Positions 10,080 through 18,572 of a DNA stretch of 64,000 bases are shown here, in pieces. The notes beneath the pieces were generated by a model. It saw only the letters and a program-made list of their open reading frames with translations, searched no databases and was not told the origin of the DNA. The stretch spans positions 868,001 through 932,000 of the forward strand of contig NZ_JADBDS010000002.1 of the NCBI RefSeq assembly GCF_014873705.1. Direction: 5' to 3'. How positions within the stretch are numbered: position 1 is the stretch's first letter; every line of letters starts with the position of its first letter. Both the position numbers and the translations under genes were made by a program. Source of the stretch: Mycobacterium sp. OAS707 (GTDB lineage: Bacteria > Actinomycetota > Actinomycetes > Mycobacteriales > Mycobacteriaceae).

Positions 10080-12978
10080 GCGAGGTGTCCACCTTTTCTG
10101 AATTGTCTGGGGCGCCGAGGCGCTCGATCAGCTCGTCGCCGGTGATGCCGCCGAGCAGGTCGGCGAGCGGAACCGACCTGCCGGTGGCGCGGCGCAACCG
10201 CTTGCGCAGATCCAGCGCAAGCAGCGAGTCCACGCCCAAATCAAGCAGTGATGCGGAAAGGTCGATGGTTGCGGCGTCGCCGAGATTCAACGCCGCGGCC
10301 AGCTCAACCCGCACCCGCGCAGCGTTGTCCACCTCCGATGGCGCTGCATCGACATCGGATTCGCCGCTGCGCCGGCTGCCGAAGAACGTCTGCAAGCGGC
10401 CCCGGTCGGCCGCCAGGATCAACGGATCGGCCGGATGGTCACGCAGGCTGGCCTCGATCGCAGCCTCTGGCGTCATCGGCAACAGCCCGGAGCGTTCGAT
10501 CCGCGTCACCTCTTCGGCGCTGATGATGCCCGCGCCCCACAGCCCATACTTCGCGGAGACGCAGTGCCGTCCCTCGGCCCGTAGCTGCCCGGCCACCACG
10601 TCGAGCATCCGGTTGGCCGCCGAGTACGCGGCGTGCCCCTTGCCACCCCACACTCCGGATACCGAGGAGCACAACACGATCCGCGCATCACTTCGCAGTG
10701 GCCACAGTTCGGTGATCCAGGCCAGGCCCATCACCTTGGCGGCGACGGTTTTTGTGAATGCCTCGGCGGCGATGGCGTCACACGGTGCAAACGTCGCGGC
10801 GCCTGCGGCGTGGATCACCAATGATGCACCCGGGCCACCATATTCGAGCGCCGCGGCGCGCACCTGTTCTGCCGACGTGATGTCGCATCGCGGCGCCACC
10901 AGTTCGACGCCGGGCACGCTGAGGGCGTCGGCAGCCACGCCGTTTCGGCTCAGCAGCACGATGCGTCGCGCACCCCGGTTGGCGAGGTACCGGGCGTAGT
11001 GCAGGCCCACCGTACCGCTGCCGCCGGTGATCACGACGTCGTCAAGAAGTCCCGCGTCCAACTGCCACGGTTCGGCGGGGTCGACTTCGGGCAGTGCTCG
11101 GGTGTAAAGCGTTGGCCCCGAAATCCCTTCGCGAACAGCGACTTCGGCGCCTTCGCCGAGTAACGCCTCGACAACACTGGCCGTCTCCTGGAGATCCCAG
11201 GACGTCAGGTCCAGATGCCTGAACGTCTGATCGGGATGCTCGAAGCCGATGCTGCGGTGCATCGCCGCCAGAGCCGCCTGAGCAGGCAACGCAACAGGCT
11301 CGTCGGGGCGGACGTGCTCACCGCCGACGGTGACGAGCCAGACATCGCGGCAGGCCGTCCCGATCGCGCCCGCATAGTCGAGTAGTCCGTGTTCGAGGAG
11401 CCTCGCGATGTCATCGGCGGCCCGTTCGGTGTCGGGGTGGTCGAGTAGCGGTGCGACCGCGACAAGCATGTCGGCGGCGTGCTGATCGGCCAGTTGGGCG
11501 GTGGGATGCGCGTCGATGGCATCACGCATTTGGCCGGCAAGCGGCCCGATCGGCCCGGCCAGCTCCAGCAAAGCGATGCGGCGCACCGCGAGGCCAGGTT
11601 CCGATTGTGGCTTCGCTTCCCACTTTTCGGCCGCGATGGTCAGACCGGGCAGCGGGGGCAACGGCTCGGGTGTCGCCCACAGGTGCACCGCATGCATCGG
11701 AGCATTCGGAAATCCGGACAGCGGCCGCTGGTGTAGGTCGACAAGCTCGGCCCACCGGTAGCCGGGGTCGGCGACCGCCGCGGCGGCGATGCTGCCGGAC
11801 AGCACGTCGATCATTGGCTCATCGCGCCGCCCGGATCCGACGGCGACCGGATCGTCGTCTCCGACAAGGTCGCCGAGCGCGAACAGCAGCGCCGGATGCG
11901 CGGACAACTCGATGAACCTGCCGGCGCCGTGCTCACGAGCGGCGGCGATCGCGCGGTCGAACCGGACGGTGTTGCGCAGATTCCGATACCAGTAGTCGGC
12001 GAAGCCGGTGCCCGGCATGACCACCGATCCGGTCGCCGATCCGATGAATGACACTGGCGCATCGGCGAATTGGGCATGTGGCAGCCGGGCGACCAGATCG
12101 GATTGCAGCGGTTCCAGTGCGCTGGTGTGCGCGGGGAAGTTGACGGCGATCTGGCGCGCGAACCTGCCCTCGGCTTCACTGGCGGTCACAATCGCCGTGA
12201 TCGCGTCGCGGTCCCCCGATACCACCACTGAGGAGCGGGCGTTGACCACCGAGAGCTCCAGCCAGCCCGGCGTGGCATCGATCAACCGCTCGGCCTCGGT
12301 CACCGAGATGCCCAGCACAGCCATGCCGTAACGGCCGGGAAGGCCGTCCACCACCTGCGCACGGGCGATGACGATCGCAGCGGCGTCGGCAAGCGTGATC
12401 GCTCCGGCGATGTACGCGGCCGCGACCTCACCGAGGCTGTGTCCAACCGTGATTTCGGGAGGGATGCCGCATGTCTTCCACACCCGGGCCAGTCCGGCGG
12501 CATGCGTGAATTGCGCGGCCTGCGTCTGAACCTGCGAGAAGTCACCTTCGGTCATCAGGTACGGCAGCGGCGACTCCGCACCGGCGGCGACGAACGCCGC
12601 AGCACACGTGTCGACCTCGGCCCGATAGACAGGGAGTTCCCGATACGCCTCGGCGCCCATCGCAGGCCATTGGCTGCCCTGTCCTGGCAGCACGTATGCC
12701 GTCCGGAAAGTGCTGGTTTCAGATGAACAGGCCACCAGTGGGTGATCCTCGCCCGCAGCGAGTGCGCGCAGCCCGGCCGCCAACTCGGCGACATTGGCTG
12801 CGCGTACCACGGCCCGGTGGCGTCGCAACCGACGCGTGCGGAGCAGCGTGGCGGCGACCGACCGCACATCGGGGCTGCGATCGAGGTAGCGAAGGATCGC
12901 CTGCGCGTCCGCGGCGATCAACTCTTCGGCGTGCGCGCTCAGCACGACGGGTGTGCGCCCGTCGGGGAATGCGATCAT
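10072..12978 (-). CDS. mbtD: MbtD, polyketide synthase AT-KR-ACP
   Basis: MbtD works with MbtC to build the beta-hydroxy acid (hydroxybutyrate-type) unit of mycobactin. It has an acyltransferase domain (YVLPGQGSQWPAMG, then GHSLGE nucleophile elbow), a ketoreductase (ITGGSGTVGLHYARYLA Rossmann loop; catalytic Tyr in AAYSAANRML) and a C-terminal acyl carrier domain (LGVDSLLALDL, Ser near residue 918). It has no ketosynthase, which is supplied by the neighbouring mbtC. The longest open frame extends 50 codons into mbtC, but the ATG at 12978 (MIAFPDGRTPVVLSAHAEEL) overlaps the mbtC stop by one base (TGATG) and matches the family, giving 968 residues. Confidence 0.94.
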   Translation of the reverse strand: MIAFPDGRTPVVLSAHAEELIAADAQAILRYLDRSPDVRSVAATLLRTRRLRRHRAVVRAANVAELAAGLRALAAGEDHPLVACSSETSTFRTAYVLPGQGSQWPAMGAEAYRELPVYRAEVDTCAAAFVAAGAESPLPYLMTEGDFSQVQTQAAQFTHAAGLARVWKTCGIPPEITVGHSLGEVAAAYIAGAITLADAAAIVIARAQVVDGLPGRYGMAVLGISVTEAERLIDATPGWLELSVVNARSSVVVSGDRDAITAIVTASEAEGRFARQIAVNFPAHTSALEPLQSDLVARLPHAQFADAPVSFIGSATGSVVMPGTGFADYWYRNLRNTVRFDRAIAAAREHGAGRFIELSAHPALLFALGDLVGDDDPVAVGSGRRDEPMIDVLSGSIAAAAVADPGYRWAELVDLHQRPLSGFPNAPMHAVHLWATPEPLPPLPGLTIAAEKWEAKPQSEPGLAVRRIALLELAGPIGPLAGQMRDAIDAHPTAQLADQHAADMLVAVAPLLDHPDTERAADDIARLLEHGLLDYAGAIGTACRDVWLVTVGGEHVRPDEPVALPAQAALAAMHRSIGFEHPDQTFRHLDLTSWDLQETASVVEALLGEGAEVAVREGISGPTLYTRALPEVDPAEPWQLDAGLLDDVVITGGSGTVGLHYARYLANRGARRIVLLSRNGVAADALSVPGVELVAPRCDITSAEQVRAAALEYGGPGASLVIHAAGAATFAPCDAIAAEAFTKTVAAKVMGLAWITELWPLRSDARIVLCSSVSGVWGGKGHAAYSAANRMLDVVAGQLRAEGRHCVSAKYGLWGAGIISAEEVTRIERSGLLPMTPEAAIEASLRDHPADPLILAADRGRLQTFFGSRRSGESDVDAAPSEVDNAARVRVELAAALNLGDAATIDLSASLLDLGVDSLLALDLRKRLRRATGRSVPLADLLGGITGDELIERLGAPDNSEKVDTSRD

Positions 12979-14300
12979 CAGGCCGCCCGATCTGTTGCGG
13001 GCATCGACACGATCACGTGTGCATTCGTTCCACTCATGCCGAAGGCGGACACCGCAGCGTGGCGCTGCCCGGCCGTCGCAGGCCACGGCGTCAGCGTTGT
13101 CGCAGGCCGCAATCCCTGGCTGTCCCAATTGATTTCGCGGCTCCGCTCATCCAGGTGCAGGCTGGCAGGTACCGCACCATGCTCGGCGGCGACCAGCACC
13201 TTGGCGAGTCCAAGTGCTCCCGCGGCGGCCTGCGAGTGGCCGACGTTGGATTTGACCGATCCGAGCAGCGCGCCACGACCCGGCTCGGTGGTGCCGTATG
13301 TCTGTGCCAACGAATGCAATTCGGTGCGGTCACCGAGCTTGGTCCCGGTGCCGTGGCCCTCGACCATGCCGATCGCCTCGGGCCGCACGCCCGCAGTGTC
13401 GATTGCCCGGCGAAAGAGCCGCGCCTGCGCGGGCCCGCTGGGTGCGGTCAGGCCGGTGGTGCGGCCGTCCTGGTTGACCGCCGTCGCACGCACCTCGGCC
13501 AGCACGCGGCGCCCGTCGCGCACCGCCGCCGACCGGCGCTGCAGAACGAACATCGCTGCGCCTTCCGCCCAGACTGTTCCGCTGGCCTGCGCGCTGTACG
13601 GGCGGCAGTGCCCGTCGTCGGACAGGGCGTGTTGTTTGGAGAACTCGACGAAGAAGCCGGGTGAGCCCATCACGCACACCCCGCCGGCCAGCGCCATGTC
13701 GCAGTCTCCCGCCCGTAGCGACTGCACGGCGACGTGGAACGCTGCCAACGCCGACGCGCACGACGAATCGATGGTCATCGCAGGGCCTGCCAGCCCGAGC
13801 GTGTAGGCGATGCGACCGGATATCACGCCGAGCGCGGTGCCGGTGATCAAATGCCCTGAGTGGTTGGAGAATTCGGCCAGGTCGGGGCCGTAGCCGGTGA
13901 TCGATGCGCCGACGTAGCAGCCGACGTCGTGGCCTGCGAGATCGTCGGGGTTGATGCCGCTGTTCTCCAGTGCCCGCCAGGCGACACGCATCGCGACCCG
14001 CTGCTGCGGATCCATCGCCACGGCCTCGCGCGGTGAGATGCCGAAGAAGACCGGATCGAAAGTGGCCGCCCCCGATAGGAATCCGCCGAGGTCGTGGATG
14101 CGTTTGAAACCGTCACGCCGCGAACCGTCGAGCAGGTCACGCACGGACCAACCACGATCGGTCGGGAACGGCACCAACGCTTCTCGTTGCTCGGACAGCA
14201 GCGACCAGTAGGACTCTGCGGTGTCCACCCCGCCGGGCGCCTCCAGCGCCATGCCGACGATGACGATGGGATCGGTGCCGTCATCCATGCCATCAGCCAT
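12978..14300 (-). CDS. mbtC: MbtC, free-standing beta-ketoacyl synthase
   Basis: MbtC is the ketosynthase that condenses the extender unit carried by MbtD. It is a single-domain KS with the catalytic Cys in IDSSCASAL and both histidines in EGHGTGTKLGD and SNVGHSQAAAG. Separate KS and AT-KR-ACP polypeptides are a known peculiarity of the mycobactin pathway. The start at 14300 (MADGMDDGTDPIVIVGMALEAPGG) overlaps the upstream thioesterase stop by 8 nt; the next Met, four codons later, is also possible. About 440 residues, the usual size of a KS. Confidence 0.94.
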   Translation of the reverse strand: MADGMDDGTDPIVIVGMALEAPGGVDTAESYWSLLSEQREALVPFPTDRGWSVRDLLDGSRRDGFKRIHDLGGFLSGAATFDPVFFGISPREAVAMDPQQRVAMRVAWRALENSGINPDDLAGHDVGCYVGASITGYGPDLAEFSNHSGHLITGTALGVISGRIAYTLGLAGPAMTIDSSCASALAAFHVAVQSLRAGDCDMALAGGVCVMGSPGFFVEFSKQHALSDDGHCRPYSAQASGTVWAEGAAMFVLQRRSAAVRDGRRVLAEVRATAVNQDGRTTGLTAPSGPAQARLFRRAIDTAGVRPEAIGMVEGHGTGTKLGDRTELHSLAQTYGTTEPGRGALLGSVKSNVGHSQAAAGALGLAKVLVAAEHGAVPASLHLDERSREINWDSQGLRPATTLTPWPATAGQRHAAVSAFGMSGTNAHVIVSMPATDRAA

Positions 14301-15039
14301 TGACAAGCTCCGCGACGGCGTCGGTGTGTTCGTTGAGATAGAAGTGTCCACCGTCGAACATCAACAGCGTGAAGACACCCTCGGTGTGGGTTTCCCAGCG
14401 CTGCAACATGTCTCGGTCTACACGGTGGTCGTGGCTGCCGCCGAGGACGTGGATGTCGGCGTCGATCCGAACGTCGGGAGCACACGAGTAGCGGTTGAAC
14501 GCCTCGTAGTCGGCGCGCACCGCACGCAGCAGCAGATCGACGAAGTCCTCGTCGGCCAGCAACCGTGGGTCTGTGCCGCCGAGATCGACCATGTCGGCGA
14601 GCACAGCTCGACCGGAGGTTGGCAGCGGCGGTGACGCCGAGACTGTCGCGGGAGCCTGGCTGGCAGACACCCACAGTTCGCGAACGTCGACTCCGTGACG
14701 TTCTGCGGCACGGGCGAACTCGAACGCCACGATCGCGCCCATGCAGTGGCCGAACAACCGCAATGGGCCTACCCGGCTCCAGTCGCCGGCTTCGAACAGG
14801 CCCGTCGCCATCGCTTCCACCGTCTCGGCGGCGGGATGGGTCAGGCGGTCGGCGCGCTGCGGGTACTGCACCACATAAGCGTCAACACCTTTGGCCGCCA
14901 TGGAGCTTGCCAACCCACGGTAAGCCGCCGCGGCACCGCCTGCGTGCGGGAACACCACTGTCGCGCCACCGCGCTTACCGGGAAACCGTTTGATCCAGGG
15001 CTTGAAGTTCAGTTGTGTCGGTTCGTCGATCGCCGTCAT
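14293..15039 (-). CDS. mbtT: Stand-alone thioesterase of the mycobactin cluster (MbtT-like)
   Basis: A 248-residue alpha/beta-hydrolase thioesterase of the type II (RifR/TesA) family, expected to release acyl groups from the mycobactin carrier domains or edit misloaded ones. It shows the family start FPHAGGAAAAYRGLA, the nucleophile elbow FGHCMGAIVAFEFA, a candidate acidic residue in GGSHDHRV and the catalytic His in FDGGHFYLNEH. The nucleophile position holds Cys (TGC codon) where most relatives have Ser. It is coupled to mbtB by an ATGA overlap. MbtB here is about 1159 residues and lacks a thioesterase domain; I recall M. tuberculosis MbtB as about 1414 residues with one, so this gene probably corresponds to that domain as a separate polypeptide. 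The symbol follows usage for non-tuberculous mycobacteria and is less certain than the family. Confidence 0.85.
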   Translation of the reverse strand: MTAIDEPTQLNFKPWIKRFPGKRGGATVVFPHAGGAAAAYRGLASSMAAKGVDAYVVQYPQRADRLTHPAAETVEAMATGLFEAGDWSRVGPLRLFGHCMGAIVAFEFARAAERHGVDVRELWVSASQAPATVSASPPLPTSGRAVLADMVDLGGTDPRLLADEDFVDLLLRAVRADYEAFNRYSCAPDVRIDADIHVLGGSHDHRVDRDMLQRWETHTEGVFTLLMFDGGHFYLNEHTDAVAELVNG

Positions 15040-18000
15040 GAATTCGATGTCGTTTCAAGAGCGGACAGCACGTCCGCGTTGTCCATGTTCGCGACTTCCA
15101 GATACATTTCGGCCACTTGCTCGAGGCGACGGCTGCCTGGTTCGCGCGCGGTGAGCCGCGCTGCAAGGGCCGCAACGGTGCGGGTGGCGAAGATGTCGGC
15201 GACCATCACCGTCGGTGTGTCGAGCCAATTGCGAATGCGTGCGACCGCGGTCGTCGCGAGCACCGAATCGCCGCCCAATCCAAAGAAGTCGTCGTCAACA
15301 CCGACCACGTCGGCACCAACGAGATCGGCAACGATCGATGCCAATGCGGATTCCAGCGGCGTTGACGGCAGCTTCCCGCCACTCGCGAGGTCACCGGTCT
15401 TTGCCGCGTCGGCCAGCCGTCTGGCGACTGCGCGCCGGTCGGTCTTGCCGCCGACCGTGAACGGGATGGCCTCGACGATCTCGAAGTGACGCGGAATCAT
15501 GTGCGCAGCAACGAGTTCGGTGAGGCCACCGCGTAGCTGATCGACCGTCAACGTGGCATCCTCTGCGCCGACGACGGCCGCCAGCATGTCGCCGCCGCGC
15601 TCGCCTGCCAGCGGCACGACCGCCGCGACTGCAGCGCGCACGCCCGGTAGCCGCTGTAGCGCAGCCTCGATATCGCCGAGCTCTATGCGGTAGCCGCTGA
15701 TCTTGACGCGGTGGTCGGCGCGGCCGACGAACTCTAGCGTGCCGTCCGGCCGGTAGCGGGCCAGGTCGCCGGTGCGATACCACGTGCGGCCGAGGTAGGA
15801 GACGAACCTGTCGGCTGTGAGGTCTTGGCGGCCGCGATAGCCCCGCGCGATCCCGCGGCCGGTGATCCACAGTTCGCCCGGCACCCAGTCGGGGCAGTCC
15901 GCACCGAACGAATTCACCACTCGGCAGGCGTTGTTCGTGAAGGGCACGCCGTAGGGCAGCGCGGTGCAGTGCTCGGGCAGATCACCCGCTTCGTACAGCG
16001 TCGCGTGCACCGCGGTCTCCGTCGCTCCGCCGAGGCCCGCGAGCCGAACCCCTGGCGCCTGGGCCTGCAGGCGTCGCACCATCGCGGTGCGGACCCAGTC
16101 TCCGCCGGTGGGTACCGCCCGCACCGATCCAAGCCGCCCGTTGCCGACCTCGACCACCATCTCCAGCCAGCCCGGGAGGAAATTCAGCACGGTGACGCCG
16201 TGGTCGGCGATCTGCTGTGCCCAGTGATCGGGGTCGCGGCGGTGCGCCTCGTCGACGACGACGATCGTGCCGCCGGCTGTCAGCATGCCGAACACGTCGC
16301 ACACCGAGAGGTCGCATTCGAGGTGCGACAGGGCGAGGCATCGGTCGGCTGGCCCAATTCCAAAGTAGCCGTTGAGGAATTCGATGGTGTTCATCGCGGC
16401 GTCGTGGGTGACCTCGACGCCCTTGGGCTCCCCCGTCGATCCCGAGGTGAACAGCACATAGGCGAGCTCGTCGGGATCGATTGGAGCGGGCTGGAAATCG
16501 GTGTCGCGGCGACCCACCCGCAGCGCTTCGTCAATGGTCAGCGCGGGCAGCGTTGTCGGTGGCTGGTGGTCGCCGCAGACCAGTGCCATGCGGACACCGC
16601 CGGTTTCGATGATCCGCGCGGCCCGCTCGGCGGGATGGTCGATGCCGATCGGCAGATACACCGCGCCCGCAGTGAGGATGCCGTACAACGCGACGACCTG
16701 GTCGGGACACTTGGGCCCCAGCACCGCGACGGTATCGCCGGGTTCGATGCCAGCGACGCGCAGCGCGACCGCAACGGCGAGCACTTGCTCGCGCAGTTCT
16801 GCGTATGTCAGTTGTCCCGACGAGCCGATGACCGCGACCGCGTCCGGCCGGGCAGTCGCTGAGACGAAGAATCCGCTGTGCAACGAATTGCCGGTGGGCG
16901 CAGCGGTTTTGCTGTTGATCGTGTCGCGAACCGCACGTTGTGCGTCCGTGATGAGGGGTGCGCGCGGCTGTTCCCACGCGATGTCGTCGGAGGCGAGCCG
17001 CCGCAGCTCGTCGATGTGCCGGTCGAACATCGCGTCGATGACCCCCGGCCGGAACGCGTCCTCACGGACGTCCCAGTTGACCAGGATGCCGCCGTCGAAC
17101 TCGGTGACCTGGGCATCGAGAAGCACCTGCGGGCCTTGCGAGTTGATCCACATCGGAGTGCCGAACGCTTCGGTCACCTCCGCGGCGAACAGCTCGCCAA
17201 GGCCGAGCGCGCTGGTGAAGACGACCGGCGCGAGCACCTGCGCGCCGCGGTGGCGTCCGAGATCGCGCAACACCGACAGTCCCGGATAGTTCGCGTGCGA
17301 GGCGGCAGCGCGAAAGGTGTCCTGCAGGGCGCGTGAACGTGCGGTTGCGGTTGCGGCGGCGGCGAGGTCGACGTCGAGCAACACCGACGAGGTGAAGTCG
17401 CCGACAAGTTTGTCCACATCGGGATGGCGCTGCCCGCGGCCGAACATCGGCACGTTGAGTAGGAACCGCGGCTCGGCCGACCAGCCCGCCAACGCGTCGG
17501 AGAACGATGCGGCAAGTGCCATCGCAGGCGTGACGCCGCGGCGGCGCGCCGCGGCGAACAGCGCGTCCCGGGTATCGGCATCGAGCCAGGTCCACCGCCG
17601 GGTGGTGTGGTGCGGATCCCCCTGCTCGGCAAGGGGAACCAGCGGAAGGCGCGGCGGATCCGGCAGCTCCGGGATCCGCTGCGACCACCACTGCCGGTCG
17701 GATTCGGCTGCAGCAGTTGGGACTGGTGCGAGCCGATAGTCGCGATACGTGTAGCCGAGCGCAGGCAATTGGTCGCCGCGATAAAGCGCGGCGAGGTCCG
17801 ACATCAGGGTCCGGTAGCTCATCGCGTCGGCGGCCTGCATGTCGAGATCGACGTGCAGGCGGCTCTTCCCACCCGGCAGCACCGACAGCGCGAGCTCGAA
17901 GACATAGCCCTCGAGTTGCTGATGCGATTTCACGTTGCGGGTGGCAGCGAGCTGTCCTTCGACCTCGTCGGCGGTCAGGCCGCTCAGGTCGACAACGGCA

Positions 18001-18515
18001 ACCGGGTACGGGTCGGGTGCGGGCCCGATCCGTTGGGTGCCGTCGGGCAGGAACTCGACGCGCAGCATCGGGTGGCGTGCGGCCAGTGCGGTCGCGGCAC
18101 GCTCCAGCCGCCGGAGATCGACGCCCTCGCCGTCGAACTCGACGTAAAGGTGGCCCGCCACACCACCCAATTGCTGATCGCCTTCGCGGCCCACCCACAT
18201 CGCATGCTGCATCGGAGCAAGCGGAAAAGGCACGCTCGAATCAGTATGGGCAACAGCGGGTTCCGCTACCTCTTCGACGAAGGCTGCCGACGCGACAAGG
18301 CCCGACCATGCGCGAATCGACGGATCGGCGGCCAGCGAAGCGAAGTCGACGTCGATGCCTTGTTTGCGCCACCGGCCGGCCAGCGACATCATCCGAATGG
18401 AGTCAAGGCCCTGGCTGATGAGGTCGGTGTCGGGGTCGATGTCGTCTGCGCCGACACCGAGAAGTTCGGCGACTTCTGCACGGATCGTCTGCGAATTCGC
18501 AGCCGCAACACCCAC
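15036..18515 (-). CDS. mbtB: MbtB, phenyloxazoline synthase NRPS (ArCP-Cy-A-PCP)
   Basis: MbtB accepts salicylate from MbtA on its N-terminal aryl carrier domain (SQGLDSIRMM, Ser39), joins it to Ser or Thr and cyclises the product to the hydroxyphenyl-oxazoline. Next come a heterocyclisation domain with the signature DMQAADAMS (DxxxxDxxS near the middle of LHVDLDMQAADAMSYRTL), an adenylation domain (YVLFTSGSTGEPKG) and a carrier domain (GLGGDSVLATT, Ser near residue 1084). There is no thioesterase domain; the coupled gene downstream supplies it. The GTG start has a GGAGGG Shine-Dalgarno five or so bases upstream. Two IdeR boxes lie just upstream, so transcription of mbtB and the genes behind it should be repressed by iron-loaded IdeR. 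Confidence 0.95.
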   Translation of the reverse strand: MGVAAANSQTIRAEVAELLGVGADDIDPDTDLISQGLDSIRMMSLAGRWRKQGIDVDFASLAADPSIRAWSGLVASAAFVEEVAEPAVAHTDSSVPFPLAPMQHAMWVGREGDQQLGGVAGHLYVEFDGEGVDLRRLERAATALAARHPMLRVEFLPDGTQRIGPAPDPYPVAVVDLSGLTADEVEGQLAATRNVKSHQQLEGYVFELALSVLPGGKSRLHVDLDMQAADAMSYRTLMSDLAALYRGDQLPALGYTYRDYRLAPVPTAAAESDRQWWSQRIPELPDPPRLPLVPLAEQGDPHHTTRRWTWLDADTRDALFAAARRRGVTPAMALAASFSDALAGWSAEPRFLLNVPMFGRGQRHPDVDKLVGDFTSSVLLDVDLAAAATATARSRALQDTFRAAASHANYPGLSVLRDLGRHRGAQVLAPVVFTSALGLGELFAAEVTEAFGTPMWINSQGPQVLLDAQVTEFDGGILVNWDVREDAFRPGVIDAMFDRHIDELRRLASDDIAWEQPRAPLITDAQRAVRDTINSKTAAPTGNSLHSGFFVSATARPDAVAVIGSSGQLTYAELREQVLAVAVALRVAGIEPGDTVAVLGPKCPDQVVALYGILTAGAVYLPIGIDHPAERAARIIETGGVRMALVCGDHQPPTTLPALTIDEALRVGRRDTDFQPAPIDPDELAYVLFTSGSTGEPKGVEVTHDAAMNTIEFLNGYFGIGPADRCLALSHLECDLSVCDVFGMLTAGGTIVVVDEAHRRDPDHWAQQIADHGVTVLNFLPGWLEMVVEVGNGRLGSVRAVPTGGDWVRTAMVRRLQAQAPGVRLAGLGGATETAVHATLYEAGDLPEHCTALPYGVPFTNNACRVVNSFGADCPDWVPGELWITGRGIARGYRGRQDLTADRFVSYLGRTWYRTGDLARYRPDGTLEFVGRADHRVKISGYRIELGDIEAALQRLPGVRAAVAAVVPLAGERGGDMLAAVVGAEDATLTVDQLRGGLTELVAAHMIPRHFEIVEAIPFTVGGKTDRRAVARRLADAAKTGDLASGGKLPSTPLESALASIVADLVGADVVGVDDDFFGLGGDSVLATTAVARIRNWLDTPTVMVADIFATRTVAALAARLTAREPGSRRLEQVAEMYLEVANMDNADVLSALETTSNS

Positions 18516-18524
18516 AAGCCCTCC

Positions 18525-18543
18525 ATTGGTTAGCCTCGCCTTA
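18525..18543. promoter_or_regulatory. IdeR iron box 1 (mbtB/mbtA)
   Basis: Read on the minus strand this 19-mer is TAAGGCGAGGCTAACCAAT, which matches the IdeR consensus TTAGGTTAGGCTAACCTAA at 14 of 19 positions. It lies just upstream of the mbtB start, where iron-loaded IdeR would block the mbtB promoter. Confidence 0.85.
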
Positions 18544-18544
18544 G

Positions 18545-18563
18545 TTTGTGGAGGCTACCCTAT
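18545..18563. promoter_or_regulatory. IdeR iron box 2 (mbtB/mbtA)
   Basis: On the plus strand TTTGTGGAGGCTACCCTAT matches the IdeR consensus at about 13 of 19 positions. It is 20 bp from box 1, so two IdeR dimers could sit in tandem on one face, and its right end overlaps the predicted mbtA -10 element. I recall a tandem arrangement for the M. tuberculosis mbtA-mbtB intergenic region. Confidence 0.75.
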
Positions 18564-18572
18564 ATTCGAGCC
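18561..18572 (+). promoter_or_regulatory. mbtA -10 element for a leaderless transcript
   Basis: TATATT at 18561-18566 fits the mycobacterial TANNNT -10 motif. Six bases later the GTG start of mbtA begins, so transcription and translation would start at the same base. No Shine-Dalgarno lies at a usable distance; the nearest GGAGG is about 18 bases upstream and belongs to the iron box. Confidence 0.65.
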
